Positions 10,597 through 21,944 of a stretch of 64,000 bases of DNA are shown here, in pieces. The first letter of the stretch is position 1; each line of letters starts with the position of its first letter. Location of the stretch: contig CM055104.1 in NCBI GenBank assembly GCA_029204225.1, positions 47,438,451-47,502,450 of the forward strand, read 5' to 3'. A program made the translations under genes and the position numbers. The notes below the pieces were generated by a model that did no database searches, was not told where the DNA came from, and worked only from the letters and a program-made list of their open reading frames with translations. This DNA comes from Diphasiastrum complanatum. Taxonomy: Eukaryota; Streptophyta; Lycopodiopsida; Lycopodiales; Lycopodiaceae.

Positions 10597-11290
10597 TCAT
10601 TTCTTCCCACAAAAGAAACACTTGAGCTTTCCCTTGTTCTTCACCTTGCCTTTGGAAGTAGATCCTCCATTCTTAATCTCGACCTCCTTGCCTTGATTCT
10701 TCTTGAATGGATGTTGCTTCTTCTTGCCTTTAGTTGTAAAGTTTGCTTTCTCCTCTCCTCCATTAAGTGACATGCCATCCATTCTTGTCTTGAAGTGTAG
10801 AAGCCTACTCTCCTCGGCCACAAGAACATTGTGCAACTTTTCAATGGATGGAAGAGTGTCTTGAATTGCAAATGATTGGACTAAGTTGGTGAACTCGTCA
10901 CCTAGATTATTCAAGATGATTTGTACTAGCTTTTGATCTTGGATCTTCTCTCCTATTGCACTTAACTCCTTATCATGAGGCTTCTTGAAGTATTATTGGA
11001 TTCATAGATGCTCTTTAATGAATCCTAAGCCTCTTTGGATGAGGAACAAGAAGACACCTCTTTCAAGAGGTCATTGCATACAATCATCTTATGCAATGTA
11101 GAGCTAATCTTGCTCTCTTCTTGTATTTGGTTTGTTATTGGGGAGCTTGAGGCTCTTCCTCAACTTCTAGAACTATGTCAAAGAGATCATGGATCACTAG
11201 GAGTGATTCCATTCTCACTTTTCAAATGGAATAATTTGTGGAAGTGAGTCTTTCACTTGATTCCAACAAATATCCACCCATGTATGGCAT
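10597..11290 (-). pseudogene. Copia gag
   Basis: Starts at an ATG (11290-11288) with MPYMGGYLLESSERLTSTNY. The conserved Trp codon of the next block (NYSIWKVRM in relatives) is TGA, and further frame breaks follow. The capsid C-terminal half reads ...NLVQSFAIQDTLPSIEKLHN and AEESRLLHFKTRM. The zinc knuckle C-F-F-C...H...C is interrupted by a TGA at 10596-10594 between its Cys pair and His. Gag packages element RNA. This copy cannot do so without frame repair. Confidence 0.8.
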
Positions 11291-11874
11291 TGTAGAATGA
11301 ATGCTCTTCTTAAAATCACAAAGATTTCAGAATTTTAAAAAATCTATGAAGGCCTAAAGCTTACAAAAATGCCTATAGGGTTGTCTCTATCAAACTAGCA
11401 CACAAGCTTGAATGATACACAAAGATCTTGCCAAAAATTCCTAGCTTTCACTCTCACAAAAAAAAATTTGCTTTACACTTTTCTTAGAGATTTCACTTCA
11501 ACTAAGGATCTGAACAAATTAGCCTCTAAGATTTGATCTTAGATTCTAAAAAGAAATGCTTCAATGATCCAAACCTCTATTTGGTCATAGGCATTAGCTA
11601 GATTGAATCTAGATCAATACTATGCTTCAAAAGCACAAAAAAAATGAACTAGTATTCTGATTTTGGGACCAACAACACAAAGTAACTTGAAATGAAAGTT
11701 GCTATACGGTTTCACACATGTGAAACCGTACATACACAGCCTCCAAGTTGTTTTGATCCAAATGAATTCAAGCTATCACTCTAGATGAACTCGCCCTCAC
11801 TAGTATTGGCCAAAAACAAATTTTGCCAATGATCTTTACAAGATTTATGATTCAAATGATCACTCTATTACTTA
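11291..11874 (-). other. Leader of the 8.56-12.70 kb copia element
   Basis: 584 bp between gag start and primer site with no ORF. An imperfect relative of the LTR palindrome (TTTCACACATGTGAAA) lies near 11709. Confidence 0.6.
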
Positions 11875-11886
11875 GCTCTAATACCA
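11875..11886 (-). other. Primer-binding site TGGTATTAGAGC
   Basis: One mismatch from TGGTATCAGAGC, directly adjacent to the LTR end at 11887. It confirms the minus-strand orientation of the element. Confidence 0.88.
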
Positions 11887-12701
11887 TGATAAATTTTCAG
11901 ATTTTAGGACAATAATGATTGTACTTTACAATCATAGAGAGTTATTGGTTGCTTAATCAATGGATCTATCAAGTTCTACACATTAGATCGATCTTGATCT
12001 AGATTCACTACACTTGGATTTAAGCAAGAGCAATGGATCAACACATCATTTTTTCGTGAGAGCGGCTTCACACGTGTGGAGTACTGTCCACTGTACGGCC
12101 TGCACCTGAAACAACAATTACAATAATCCTAGATAGCAATCATTGATAGAAATCACAAGACAAATGACTAGAAACCTCACAAAAGTCTCGTCAATTTTCT
12201 TAGCAAAATGATGATCCTTTTATGGATTGAGTACATCCACGAGTCTGGTACAGTCCAGCAGGTCTTCACACGTGTGAAGAGTGCCACATCACTCAGATCT
12301 ATCCATTTGATCCATCCTTGATCCTTATCAACCTTCTAGAATATGGCTAAAATCCAAAAAGCTAGTCTCCTAGAATATAGGAATATTCTCTGCTTTTATC
12401 TTCTAGTACTCTATACACACGTGTGAACATCTAATTGCCATGTGGGAGCATTTACTTATGCACATGCAAGGAAAAGATAATTTCTAGGTGACTAGTCAAC
12501 TTGACTAAAAACAAGTCATATCATGTTCACACTAACTAGATTGATACAAAATCAATTTAGATATTCACAAGTATGAAAAGTACATCCTTTCACATGTGGG
12601 AACAGGCTCCACACGTGTGAAATCAGATCATCAACATTATTCTAATGTTTGATCAATATTTACAATAACCAATGTCAAGTGAGAAGTGATAATTTTCAAT
12701 A
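11887..12701 (-). repeat. 5' LTR of the 8.56-12.70 kb copia element
   Basis: 815 bp. The outer terminus reads TA instead of CA on the plus strand. CACACGTGTG occurs at 12069-12078, 12267-12276, 12416-12425 and 12610-12619. A deletion relative to the other LTR near 12384 explains most of the length difference. Confidence 0.92.
12265..12278. promoter_or_regulatory. TTCACACGTGTGAA palindrome in copia 5' LTR
   Basis: Perfect 14 bp palindrome with G-box core. Its counterpart in the 3' LTR (8935-8948) has ACATGT in the centre, so the intact form is kept in one LTR only. Confidence 0.5.
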
Positions 12702-12706
12702 GTAAC

Positions 12707-13640
12707 TGTGGTCCAATCACAATTGTTTGTTCTGCTCGATGGGAATTTGAACATCACAAAAATTTGGCCGGAAATGTTAAATACAATTTTCGTCCGTCAA
12801 CCACTGTTACAGTTCGTCACAGATGGACACCATTCATTGGGACACATAAGCGTTGAAAGCGTGCGAATTCAAAAACAACATCTTGACAAAGGGCCCATTT
12901 TGAGTTTTAATATCCCCTAATGAAAGCACTCTGCTCCTCCTGCCAATTTGATGGAACCAGAATCGTACAGAAGTGCCGAGCAATGGAACTATGGTAATGA
13001 GCAAGAAAGTAGATCTTCAGGTGGATCTTCTAAACAATATGCTATTTATGCTACTGCGCAACAACAAGCATCTAGAAACTGGACCAGAGCACTGCTTGGA
13101 TGCTTTGCCTATGGAGAAAATCATAGAGTTGCAGAATGTCCAAATAAAAAAAAATTTGTACCATTTTGTCGTGACTGTGGTTATGGGCATTGCTATAAAG
13201 ACTGTCCAGAAAGACTGAAGCCACCACCAGCTACAACACCTGTGAATTTGATAACAATCAAGCAAAGACCAGTAGCTCAGAATAAACCAAGTGTACCCTT
13301 GATGGTGGTCACCAGAGCACAGAAGCAGAAAGAACCAGTAGCGGATCCAGTACCTATTGATTCTATACCATTGAACGATATACAGCAACATCTGGAGTCT
13401 ATCCCAATCTTTATGTAGAAAAACGACGATATCAGGATATGAGGCAGTGGATTAAACATCTGCAAGAAGAAGAGGAACTGGAAGCTGCTAAAGTAACGGC
13501 CGAAGTACGTTCTTTACCATTGCAGCCACCAAGAAACTCACATACATATATGAATGATCAGTTGCATAATTATGAAGAACACTTCAAGATGACTGAACCG
13601 GAAGCGCCACAAATATAACTACTCATGTTTGTCTAGCAAG
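12707..13640 (+). pseudogene. G1 gypsy gag, nucleocapsid part
   Basis: Part of the Ty3/gypsy family called G1 here, interrupted on its left by the copia insertion at 8560-12701. The frame at 12948-13418 carries two knuckle-like blocks, GCFAYGENHRVAECP and CRDCGYGHCYKDC, also found in the minus-strand G1 copies at 41.7-42.5 and 63.6 kb. The first block has lost one Cys. After the stop at 13416-13418 the downstream linker continues in other frames to about 13640. The capsid N-terminus was not found to the left of the insertion. Confidence 0.7.
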
Positions 13641-13696
13641 ATCAATATTTCATTGGGAGAGTTCCTGAAGTTGGTACTAAAAGCAAAAGAGTCTTA

Positions 13697-15397
13697 GTGC
13701 AAAAGTTAGCTCAAGTAGAACCAAGAGTCCATCAGGAGTCACTTTTTTGTGCCGGATTTGAAGAATCTACTGAAGTACTCCATGTCGGAGCCGCTTGGGA
13801 ACGTGAACAAAAGAATATCACTCTGCCGATACAACATAGACAATTTCCTAAGGAAGCAGCCGTGATAGATGGCGGTTCAAGAGTTAACTTGATTTCTACA
13901 AGGCTATGTGCAAAATGGGGCCTTACAAAGATCAAGTCTGTGACTTTTGCCATTAAGCTAGCTGATCAAACGACAATTTGTCCGCAAGGAATGGTTGAAG
14001 ATATACCTGTTAGAATTGCGGGAGTACAGTCTGTCATTACTTTCGTAGTAATGGACTTACCAGAAGCATTAAATGTCTATCGGGTCCTATTGGGACGTCC
14101 ATGGTTACGAGTTGTACAAGTAATTTATAATTGGGGTACTGAAAAACTCACTTTTAAAAATCGTGAACGTGCAGTCAAAGTTGATCCTGCAACTTGGACT
14201 ATTAAACCAGTGGTTCAAAAAGAGGATGATGATTCATCAACGATGGATCATACTTGTGACCATTCAGAGAAAAATTTGGGAGTTCATTACGATTCTCAAA
14301 TGGATACTGTCATCTGGAATGAAGCTCTTGCAACGATTGATTGTACAACAGGATATATGTGTCAACAAGATAATCAATCAGATTTGAGTGAGATTTCATT
14401 ATTAGATCAAACTTTGGATACACCGATTACGTTTTCATTGAATGTGCTGATTGTAGCTTGGATATCAACAAAACCTATACCATATCCGACTAAAGATGAT
14501 ATCATACCTATGAGTCATGCCTTGACTTATCTTACGGATGAGCAGATTCTCAATCATATGGATCCGACCAGATTTGGAGTGCGTAATGTTCCTGATGAAC
14601 CAACAATAAAACTAGCCAAAGCAGTTATATTGAAGAAAGATATGATCACAGGACCAATGACGAAGAAACAAGCCAAGCAACATTATAATACGGTCCTGAA
14701 ATGGGAAAATCCCCCTCAAAAGATTGATTCAAAGAATGTGCCACCCTTACTAGATAAAGGCAAAGAGAAAGTCAAGGATGATTCTACGAGTCAAAATTCT
14801 AGCAAGACATCATCGTCTCGGAAGTCATCACCTCCACAATCAATTCCTACTAAGAAGGCTAAGCGAAGATCCAAGACAAGTCCTTTCGAAAAGGAACAAG
14901 CAGATGTAGTCCAACATGATATGCCCGAACATTTTGAACGTTATACACTGGATGATGTGGTTATCATGTTATCTATAGCACATTGTGAACCTAAAGAACA
15001 CGAGCCAGACTCAAAAGATGTTTACGATGGTCTAGCTAGGACACAACCAATGAATCTTGCTGAACCAGGACAACCGGAAAAGATTGTGCAAGTTGGATCA
15101 CAACTTAATCTTGAACAGTATCAAGCACTCCGCATGTTACTTATTAAGTATCAAGATTGCTTTGCATGGACTTATCAAGATCTAAAGGGTATTCCGACGT
15201 CAGTTATTGAACACACCATAGCTTTAGTACCTGATGCAATTCCAAAGGTTACAAAGTTCTATCGTTATAATCCTAATGTTGTGGATCTGATAAAGAAGAA
15301 CTTTAGAGATTGCTTGACGTCGATTTCATTTATGAGATCGAGCATACCAAATAGATCTCACCGATTGTCATTGTTCCTAAGAATAATGGAAAATTGA
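13697..15397 (+). pseudogene. G1 gypsy protease, linker and start of reverse transcriptase
   Basis: A 566-residue open frame. The retroviral-type aspartic protease has its active-site loop at about 13868 with D-G-G-S followed by RVNLIS, then YRVLLGRPWLR, the second hallmark (LLGRPWL). A Lys/Ser-rich linker (about residues 340-410) follows, then the sequence preceding the reverse transcriptase (YTLDDVVIML, QYQALRMLL, DCFAWTYQDLKGIP) and its first residues (IPKVTKFYRYNPN). The frame is lost near 15310 by a small indel. The same protein is encoded on the minus strand at 40479-41402 and 61969-63168 with more similar sequence to each other than to this copy, so this is the oldest of the three. Confidence 0.85.
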
Positions 15398-16692
15398 GAA
15401 TTTGTGTGAATCTCAAGGCTTTGAACAAAGTGATGCGGAAGGATCACTTTTTGTTACCTTTTACTGAAAGCATTTTAAATCGCCTTGCTGGAGCGGAAGC
15501 TTAGAGTTTTTTGGATGGATTTAGTGGTTACAACTAGGTCAAGATTGCACCTGTAGATCACCACAAAATAGTTTTTGGAACAGAATGGGGCACCTATGCT
15601 TACAAAGTAATGTCGTTTGGACTCTGTAATGCACCAAGTTCGTTCCAAAGAGTAATGCAATTTGCTTTTGAAATTTACTTGGATGACCTTGGAGTCCATA
15701 GCACAGATGCAGACCACCTGGATCGATTAGAGAAAGTATTTGAACGATGTCGCAAGTATCAAAATTCTCTAAATCTAGAAAAGTGTCAGATCTGGATATC
15801 CCACAGAGTTGTGCTTGGACATGTGATATCGAGACATGGCATTGCCATAGAAAATACTAAAATCAAGGTTATTGTGGAATTGCCACTGCCAACAACAATT
15901 CGTGGAGTTTATGTGTTTATGAATCATGTGAACTACTATCAAATTTTTATTATTTTCTTTGCATATTTTGCATGACCTATAAACAAACTGACTATTCTTC
16001 CTATTTGGATAGTAGAGGCGTTAGAAGCCTTTGAAAAATTCAAAAAAGCATTAACTTCAGCACCAACACGGTTCTCCAGATTGGACGATTGAGTTTCATG
16101 TTCACACAGATGTCTCAAAATATGCCATTGGATCAGTTTTGATGCAACCATGTAATTATAAGAAATATTATCCTATACAATTTGAAAGAAGACAACTTAC
16201 AGATCCGGAGAAGAATTATTCAACAACAGAATGTGAAGCGTTAGCCATGATTTTTTCTGTTCAAAAATTTTGTCACTACCTCATGGAAATGCACTTTGCA
16301 TTTTATACGGATCATCAGCCGTTACTTTACTTGGTAAACAAGACATGCTATACTGGACGTATTGCAAGATGGTTATTATTATTGACTGAATTTGACTTTC
16401 GAATTGTGGTTTGAAAGGGGAAGCAACATTATATAGCCGATCACGTTTCACGAATCGAATCTGCTTCAGTTAATACTGAAGTGGATGATGAATTACCAGA
16501 TGCTGCATTGTTCTATGTAGAAGCAGTATTTGAGTGGGCAGTGGATATTGTTGAGTACCTGATGCTAGGACAACCAAATGACTCTTTGACAAAAGTACAG
16601 AAGAGACAATTGATTCATAAGGCTCAACCTTATCAATTGATTGCAGGACAATTGTATCATCGTGGATCAAACAATATTCTATCACTGATCTG
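15398..16692 (+). pseudogene. G1 gypsy reverse transcriptase, RNase H and start of integrase
   Basis: Reverse transcriptase continues in a different frame with in-frame stops near 15502 and 15534. Recognisable blocks are FGLCNAPSSFQRVMQ and YLDDLGVHS, the catalytic LDD, with a few residues missing just before it compared with the 39 kb copy. RNase H follows (16139-16414: ERRQLTDPEKNYSTTECEAL and YTDHQPLLYLVNKT), then about 90 residues leading into integrase (GQLYHRG). At 16692 the sequence switches abruptly to a minus-strand chromovirus fragment. The wording of the conserved blocks (FGLCNAP.TFQRVM) is that of the Athila/Tat side of plant gypsy elements. Confidence 0.85.
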
Positions 16693-18336
16693 ATTAAGGG
16701 CATCTGCAACTTGATTAGAGCTGTCTCTTATGTAACAAATTTCATGATTGACTTTTTGCATCAATTCAGCCCATCGAGCTTTTCTCTCCCGAAGTTCATG
16801 TTGATTACAAAAATACTTAAGAGGCTAGTGATCCGTATACACTACAAACTTACTACCATACAAGTAGTGTCTCCAGGCTTTAAGTGCATGGATTACAACA
16901 AACAATTCATTTTTCTGCATAGTATAACGCAACTGAGGACCAGTGAATTTTTTGCTTTCAAACGCTAGTGGCTGTCTATCCATTTGTAATATAACTACTC
17001 CAACTGCAACATTACTTGCATCCGTTCTCACGATGTAAGGTAAATCTGGATTTGCAATTTGTAACAAAGGAGCCGAACCAATCATTGTTATAAGTTTCTC
17101 AAAACATTGATTCAATTCTTCATTCCAAACAATAGGCTTGGGCTAGATTGATTCCTCATTTTCTTTTTATTAACAATTCCTTTTGTCAGATTATTAAGCG
17201 GTGTTGCTAACTTAGCATGATCCTCAATAAATCTCTTGAAGAAAAGTATAAAACCTGAAAAAGACTTTACTTGCCTCACAGTTTCCAGAATTGGCCACTC
17301 AATCACAATCTTGATTTTATCCTCGTCAATCTTGATCTCATTTATTGTGATCTTATGACCGAGATAAAGCAACTCTTGCTTAAAGAATTCACACTTGGAT
17401 TCTTTAGCGTAGAGTAACTCCCAACGGAGTTTCATCAAGATGATTTTTAAGTGTTCTACATGTTCCACCAAGGATTTACTGTAAACGAGAATGTCGTCTA
17501 AGAATACAACCACAAACTTCCCCAAATATGGACGAAATAAATCGTTCATCATTTGCTGGGATGTTGTTGGAGCATTCGTTAATCCAAATGGCAACACTAA
17601 AAATTCATAATGACCAAATCTAGAACGAAATTCTGTCTTTTGGACATCTTCCGACTTAATTCTTATTTGATGGTACCCTATCCTGAGATCTATCTTGGTG
17701 AAATACCGTGCTCCACCCAAGTGATCTACAAGGTCATCCATCCTGGGTAATGGATATTTATTCTTTATAGTCACTTTATTAAGCCCCTTGTAATCCACAC
17801 ACATCCGAAAACCTCCATCTTTCTTCGCTTTAAGAAGAACATGAGCGCCCCATGGTGATTTACTAGGTTGTATATGTCTCATCCTCAGATAGTTTTCTAT
17901 TTGATTTAAAATCTCTGTCTCCTCTTTCTGAGAGAACATAATAGGCTGTCTAGAGACAGGTTGACTTCCTAGAATTAACTCAATCGTGTGGTCTATTGGC
18001 CTAGATGGTGGTAAACCATGAGGTAATTCAAATGAAAAAACATCCCTAAATTCATTTATGATCTGTTCTTTCACTGCTTATTCATGATCTAAATGGAATT
18101 GTTGAGAATTCAAAACCATTTAGATTCATTTCATAAACATCCACAATTGGAATAGCATAAATTAAAAAAAATTCATACTCAGAATAATCCAATGTTTCCA
18201 TTTTATTAACTGTAGAAATCTGATCCAACGGACGTACAAAATTACTGCCAAATAATGTAACTACCTTATCAACTTCGTTGAAAGTGAGAACGTGCTTCTC
18301 AAAATCAACCCATTCGTAACCTAAGATTAAATCTGT
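16693..18336 (-). pseudogene. Chromovirus-type gypsy fragment: protease end, reverse transcriptase, RNase H
   Basis: Reading leftwards: protease C-terminus with TDLILGYEWVDF (near 18330); reverse transcriptase frame 18074-17112 with GGFRMCVDYKGLNKVTIKNK, LPFGLTNAPTTSQQMM and the catalytic VVFLDDILVYS; RNase H frame 17115-16825 with VRTDASNVAVGVVILQMD and YTDH. After a stop it runs to VADALNQI at about 16694. Both ends lie within coding sequence and no LTR, primer site or TSD was seen, so this is a fragment inserted or joined by repair, not a transposed element. It lies between the integrase start and ORF-X of the first G1 copy. Upstream of 18074 several stops occur. Confidence 0.88.
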
Positions 18337-18448
18337 TATCCACTACTCCGTCCATCACCATCGCATCCTCCATCACTCCTGCCACCACCGTTGCTTCCAT
18401 TCTATTCAATCCTTCTGATTCTCAATTGTCTCCCGACACTCTGGCGTG
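18337..18448 (+). pseudogene. ORF-X fragment, plus orientation
   Basis: 112 bp nearly identical to 24744-24853, the Ser/Thr-rich linker of ORF-X. It ends abruptly at CTCTGGCGTG, after which ORF-X sequence continues in inverted orientation. Confidence 0.85.
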
Positions 18449-20285
18449 TGGGCTCCTCGCAGCCAATCTTGGTCGACCCATGTTTGGAATCTGCGTGTCC
18501 ATGGATCGTCCTGAAGCGTAGCTCGGTAATACACACAAGCTATTGGCAGCTAATCTTCGACTTTGTCTGAAGGTAGCGCCTTATTAACGTCAAAGAATAT
18601 GGATGGAAAAAATTGTCCCATTTAGTTTCGATCTCCATCAGATGTTCTAAGTCCCGGGCGTAAGTGGCTGCCGTGCGGACTGTTGGATCAGAGCAATTAA
18701 TATATTGGTTGGCGAATGCGGTGAGAGCCCTTCTGGCATCTACATCCGTAGTCCACCCATATTCTGATGGTATTACTGGCAAATTAAAATTTTGAAGTGT
18801 GATCTTGTCTAGAGGGGTGCCGCATTCCGCCCATTTGGATCTTCGTGTACATGGCAGGAAGTGCGAGTTCACCCGTAATTATCGTGGGCTCGTCACGTAG
18901 GCCCTGATGGTCGCAGGGTCTCTTTCGAACAACTGCTGATGCCACTATGGTTGTGGTTGGAGGGCAAGTAATGCTTGTAGTTCTTTGTCTGTGATTGTTT
19001 GAGCAGAAAACGATATCTGTCAGCCGTCTCTTGATGACTCGTGGGGATACTTTGATAGGAATTCATTGATTTTCTCCTCCACGAACTTGGGTCATCGAAA
19101 GGCCCGACTGGCAAATATCGTGCGCAAACCTCTGGATGATGTGGTTTGGCTTTGGCTGGTATCTGTGCCTTGGCCCTGGTCTTGCGTCTCAGTAGCCGTA
19201 TCTGTTTCCCCTTGATCTTGGCCTTCAGACCCTTGATCTTGGTTATGATGGCTCTGGTCTTGGCTCTGGTCTTGGCTTGTGCTGGCCTATGCAACGTCAA
19301 AAATAGGTGGCGGTGGAATTACCATGGGGGTTGGCTAAGCCTTCGTTTACATGTATTTTTGGCAAGCCTTGAGGGCTTGCTTAGCCTGGGCGAGCTCGTG
19401 AGTTGCACTTGTCCGATATTTGTTGAACTCTGCCTGGTAGCTGTTTAAGGTTTGGCTATAAACTTGCACCTGATGCCGAAGAAGATTCATTTTTGATTGA
19501 GAAAGCGACCTTGAGTCCGATGCGAGTTGAGTTAACCAGACGAGCTTTTTCTCTTGTAGTGCTTTGACCTCCGTCCCCAGGCACATATTCTCTACTTACA
19601 AAAGGGTAAGTTGTGTCTGGATGGGAGCAAGTTGTTGGGATGCTTCAGATTGAAGCTCCTGCACCTTTGTGGAGGCCTCTGTCAATGCTTTGGAGAGGCT
19701 TTGGATATATTTGTTGAGGCCCTCCTCCTTCTACTGCAGCTTGGCAATCTTCTGGTGCCCTGCTTGTTCATGTTGTTGAGCCAAAATCAGCTCTTGCTGC
19801 AGCTTGGTGAGGTCTGCTCGAAGCCATGTGTTACTCGTTGCCAGGTGTAGTACCCTGCTTTCCAGAATGGCTTTGGTCGCTACCTCATCCAGGATGTATT
19901 TTCCCAGAGTCTGGTACACTGTCGTTAGGCCTGTGAGAGCAGCCGGTACACTGGCACTAGTAGGGGCTTGTGTTGTATCGGCCCCGACGACTTGTGGAGT
20001 ACCTTCATCATTATCTTCTATCAGGTTCTCATTGTACCTAATGCCATCTAGGGCGGTAGGATCAGCCCGATCTGGTGATGATATGAAAATTGTTTGGACA
20101 AATGCGTCATCAGGCAGCGATTGGCTGTCCTCGACAACCTTTGTTGGCGAAGCGGATGGGGTTTGAGAAGCAACTGTGGAAACATGGGTGAAAACGGTTT
20201 GTCCAAACGAGAGGATGGGAGGAACAGTGGGGAACTACAGGGTGGTGTGGAGTATGGAAGGAGGTGAGGATGGAGCAGAAAGTGT
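18449..20285 (-). pseudogene. ORF-X, inverted segment (coiled coil and C-terminal domain)
   Basis: Corresponds to about 24870-26720 of the fuller copy but read on the minus strand. It includes the coiled-coil part (KYILDEVATKAILESRVLHL, QELILAQQHEQAGHQKIAKL, LRHQVQVYSQTLNSYQAEF) and part of the C-terminal domain (RRSKWAECGTPLDKITLQNF, SEYGWTTDVDARRALTAF). The segment between these keeps a reading frame (FVEEKINEFLSKYPHESS) that is shifted in the other copy, which helps define the true protein. Stops and frameshifts make it non-coding. It is flanked by plus-strand ORF-X on the left and a plus-strand LTR on the right, so it is an in-place inversion with loss of about 0.5 kb at the right breakpoint. 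Confidence 0.85.
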
Positions 20286-20289
20286 CTAG

Positions 20290-20715
20290 CATGGGAGTGG
20301 GCCTTTCCCATTTTATAAAAAAGCACCATTTGTACACTATTTTCATGCTTAATGAGAAGGAGGAAACTCTATCACTTTTTGGAGAGAAGCATCCTCATTT
20401 GCTGTTCACTACTTGCTAATGCTATTGATTGTGTTTTCCATTACTTTCTATTTTCATGCCTATTGTTTGCCATAGTGAATTTTTTCCATTAGCAAGCATA
20501 AGGAGCATTTGATCTAACTTCCACCCTCACTCTCTCTATTTCTCTGTTTCTCTGTTTCTCTCTTCTCTTCTCTACCTCTTCTTTTCTACCCCACCCAAAT
20601 CATGATGAAAGTTAGTGCAGAGGAGTAGAGTTAAAGGAGAGTAGTGTTAGTGGTGAAGAGAGTTAGCTTGTTGACAAATGGGAGGGCTATACTACGCAAG
20701 ATCTACCACACTACA
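20290..20715 (+). repeat. LTR of the G1/ORF-X family, 5' truncated
   Basis: Matches the last ~470 bp of the LTR at 26882-27678 (CCATTTTATAAAA box, CTTAATGAGAAGGAGGAAAC, GGGCTATACTACGCAAGATC) and ends CACACTACA. The first ~320 bp are missing at the junction with the inverted ORF-X. A primer site follows after one base, so it acts as 5' LTR for the downstream copy while closing the upstream copy. Confidence 0.85.
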
Positions 20716-20716
20716 G

Positions 20717-20734
20717 TGGAGCCGTTGCCGGGGA
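20717..20734 (+). other. Gypsy primer-binding site TGGAGCCGTTGCCGGGGA
   Basis: Close to the TGGCGCCGTTGCCGGGGA site used by many plant Athila/Tat-type elements, with one change (A for C at position 4). It sits one base after the LTR end. Confidence 0.85.
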
Positions 20735-20738
20735 TAGG

Positions 20739-21944
20739 TTTCTACTAACTAATTTAGCTACATTTTAGCTATTTTCTTGCTTTTTAGAGCAGTTTTAGGT
20801 AGATTTTTGGGAGTTTAGAGTTAGTTTTCTGTATTTTTTTGTGTTTGGATTGTTCAAAGCTAGCGAAGGAGGTGTGAAAGGGTAGAGGAGGTCCTGAACA
20901 GTCTCTAAGGGCTTGAAACCCAAACCAACCAACCAAAAATTCCAAAAAACACACCAATCTGCATTTTGGAGGGAAAAGAGCTTAAAATCTCATTAGATTT
21001 TTATATCTCCAGAATCAGTGAGAATTAACCCTTGCATGACTGGCAGCAGCTCCAGGGTACTGTCCCAGACCTGCATAGAAGCTTGTGAGAGTTATTCCAA
21101 GCAGATTGTAAAAATCGGAGAAAAACCATAAAAATTTCAAAAAACCCTTGAAAAAATTCAAAAAAATTGAAATCTTCATAAGAACTCTCGCAGATTCTCT
21201 GAAGTTCCATCTCAGTGAGACCAAGACACAAAGAAGCTTGCGAGAGTTAGTTTGATATCTAAGTGCCTGTGCGAGAGTTCCCAATGAAAAAAAGGATGGG
21301 AAAGTACCAATGAACCTCGCAGACAGGAAAATTTTCAATTCCAGTGGTCAAGAACTCTTGCAGAGGATTCTGAAGTTCCATCTCAGTGAGACAGGGACAC
21401 ATAAGAGCTTGCAAGAGTTAGTTTGATTCCAGTGATCAGAAAATTGGGTTTAAGTGCTAAAAAATCACTAAGAAGTGAAGATCCAGCAAATTCTTTTAGT
21501 AAGAACTCTCGCAGACCCTCTCAATCAATTTAGAATATTCATTTCCATTAGTGATGAAGCCTGCGAGGGTTAGTTCTGAGATTTGGTGAAGATCAAGTCA
21601 AAAAATTGGTTTTGAACCCTCACAGACAGTGAAATTTTCACTTCTTGCGAGAGTTAACTCTCGTAGAGAATTCTATAGTGAAATCTGACTCAGATCCAAC
21701 TACTATGAGCCTTGCGAGAGTTACTTCCTAGATCTGAGAGGTATTATGTTTTTTATCTGCAAAAACAACTAAATAACCCTCGCACAACCAACCCTCGCAC
21801 AAGAGAACCCTCGCAGACCAGATCATGGAAAGATCTGCATCAGATCCAGCTACTGTTAAAATCTCAGGTCAATTGGTGCAAGACGTAAAACATTGTCAAG
21901 GATAAACCACCGCAAAAGGCCTAAAATTCATCTCCGACCGAGTT
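20739..21944 (+). repeat. Leader with many copies of AACYCTCGCAGA / GCGAGRGTT
   Basis: Non-coding leader after the primer site. From about 21080 to 21830 a 9-12 base motif recurs more than a dozen times in both orientations, for example AAGAACTCTCGCAGA (21180), GCTTGCGAGAGTTAG (21237), GAACCCTCGCAGACC (21807). A longer unit, TCTGAAGTTCCATCTCAGTGAGAC followed by GAGTTAGTTTGAT, occurs twice (about 21195 and 21368). The opposite orientations can pair into hairpins. The same motif continues downstream of the integrase fragment (about 23120-23400). Confidence 0.7.

Larger units (their letters stand above)
8560..12701 (-). mobile_element. Ty1/copia element with internal deletion, TSD GTAAC
   Basis: A 4142 bp element on the minus strand. 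On the plus strand the LTRs begin TGATAAATTTTCAG and end AATTTTCAACA (left) or AATTTTCAATA (right). The 5 bp GTAAC occurs at 8555-8559 and 12702-12706. Order on the minus strand is LTR, primer site, gag, protease, the start of the pre-integrase domain, then directly RNase H and LTR. Integrase core and reverse transcriptase are missing. The two LTRs differ in length (847 and 815 bp) with substitutions and indels, so the insertion is much older than C1. It splits the G1 gypsy copy whose gag resumes at 12707. Confidence 0.92.

Noticed and set aside
20990-21880. CRISPR-like array or satellite in the leader repeats
   Set aside because: Motif spacing is irregular, copies occur in both orientations and the context is an LTR-element leader in plant DNA.
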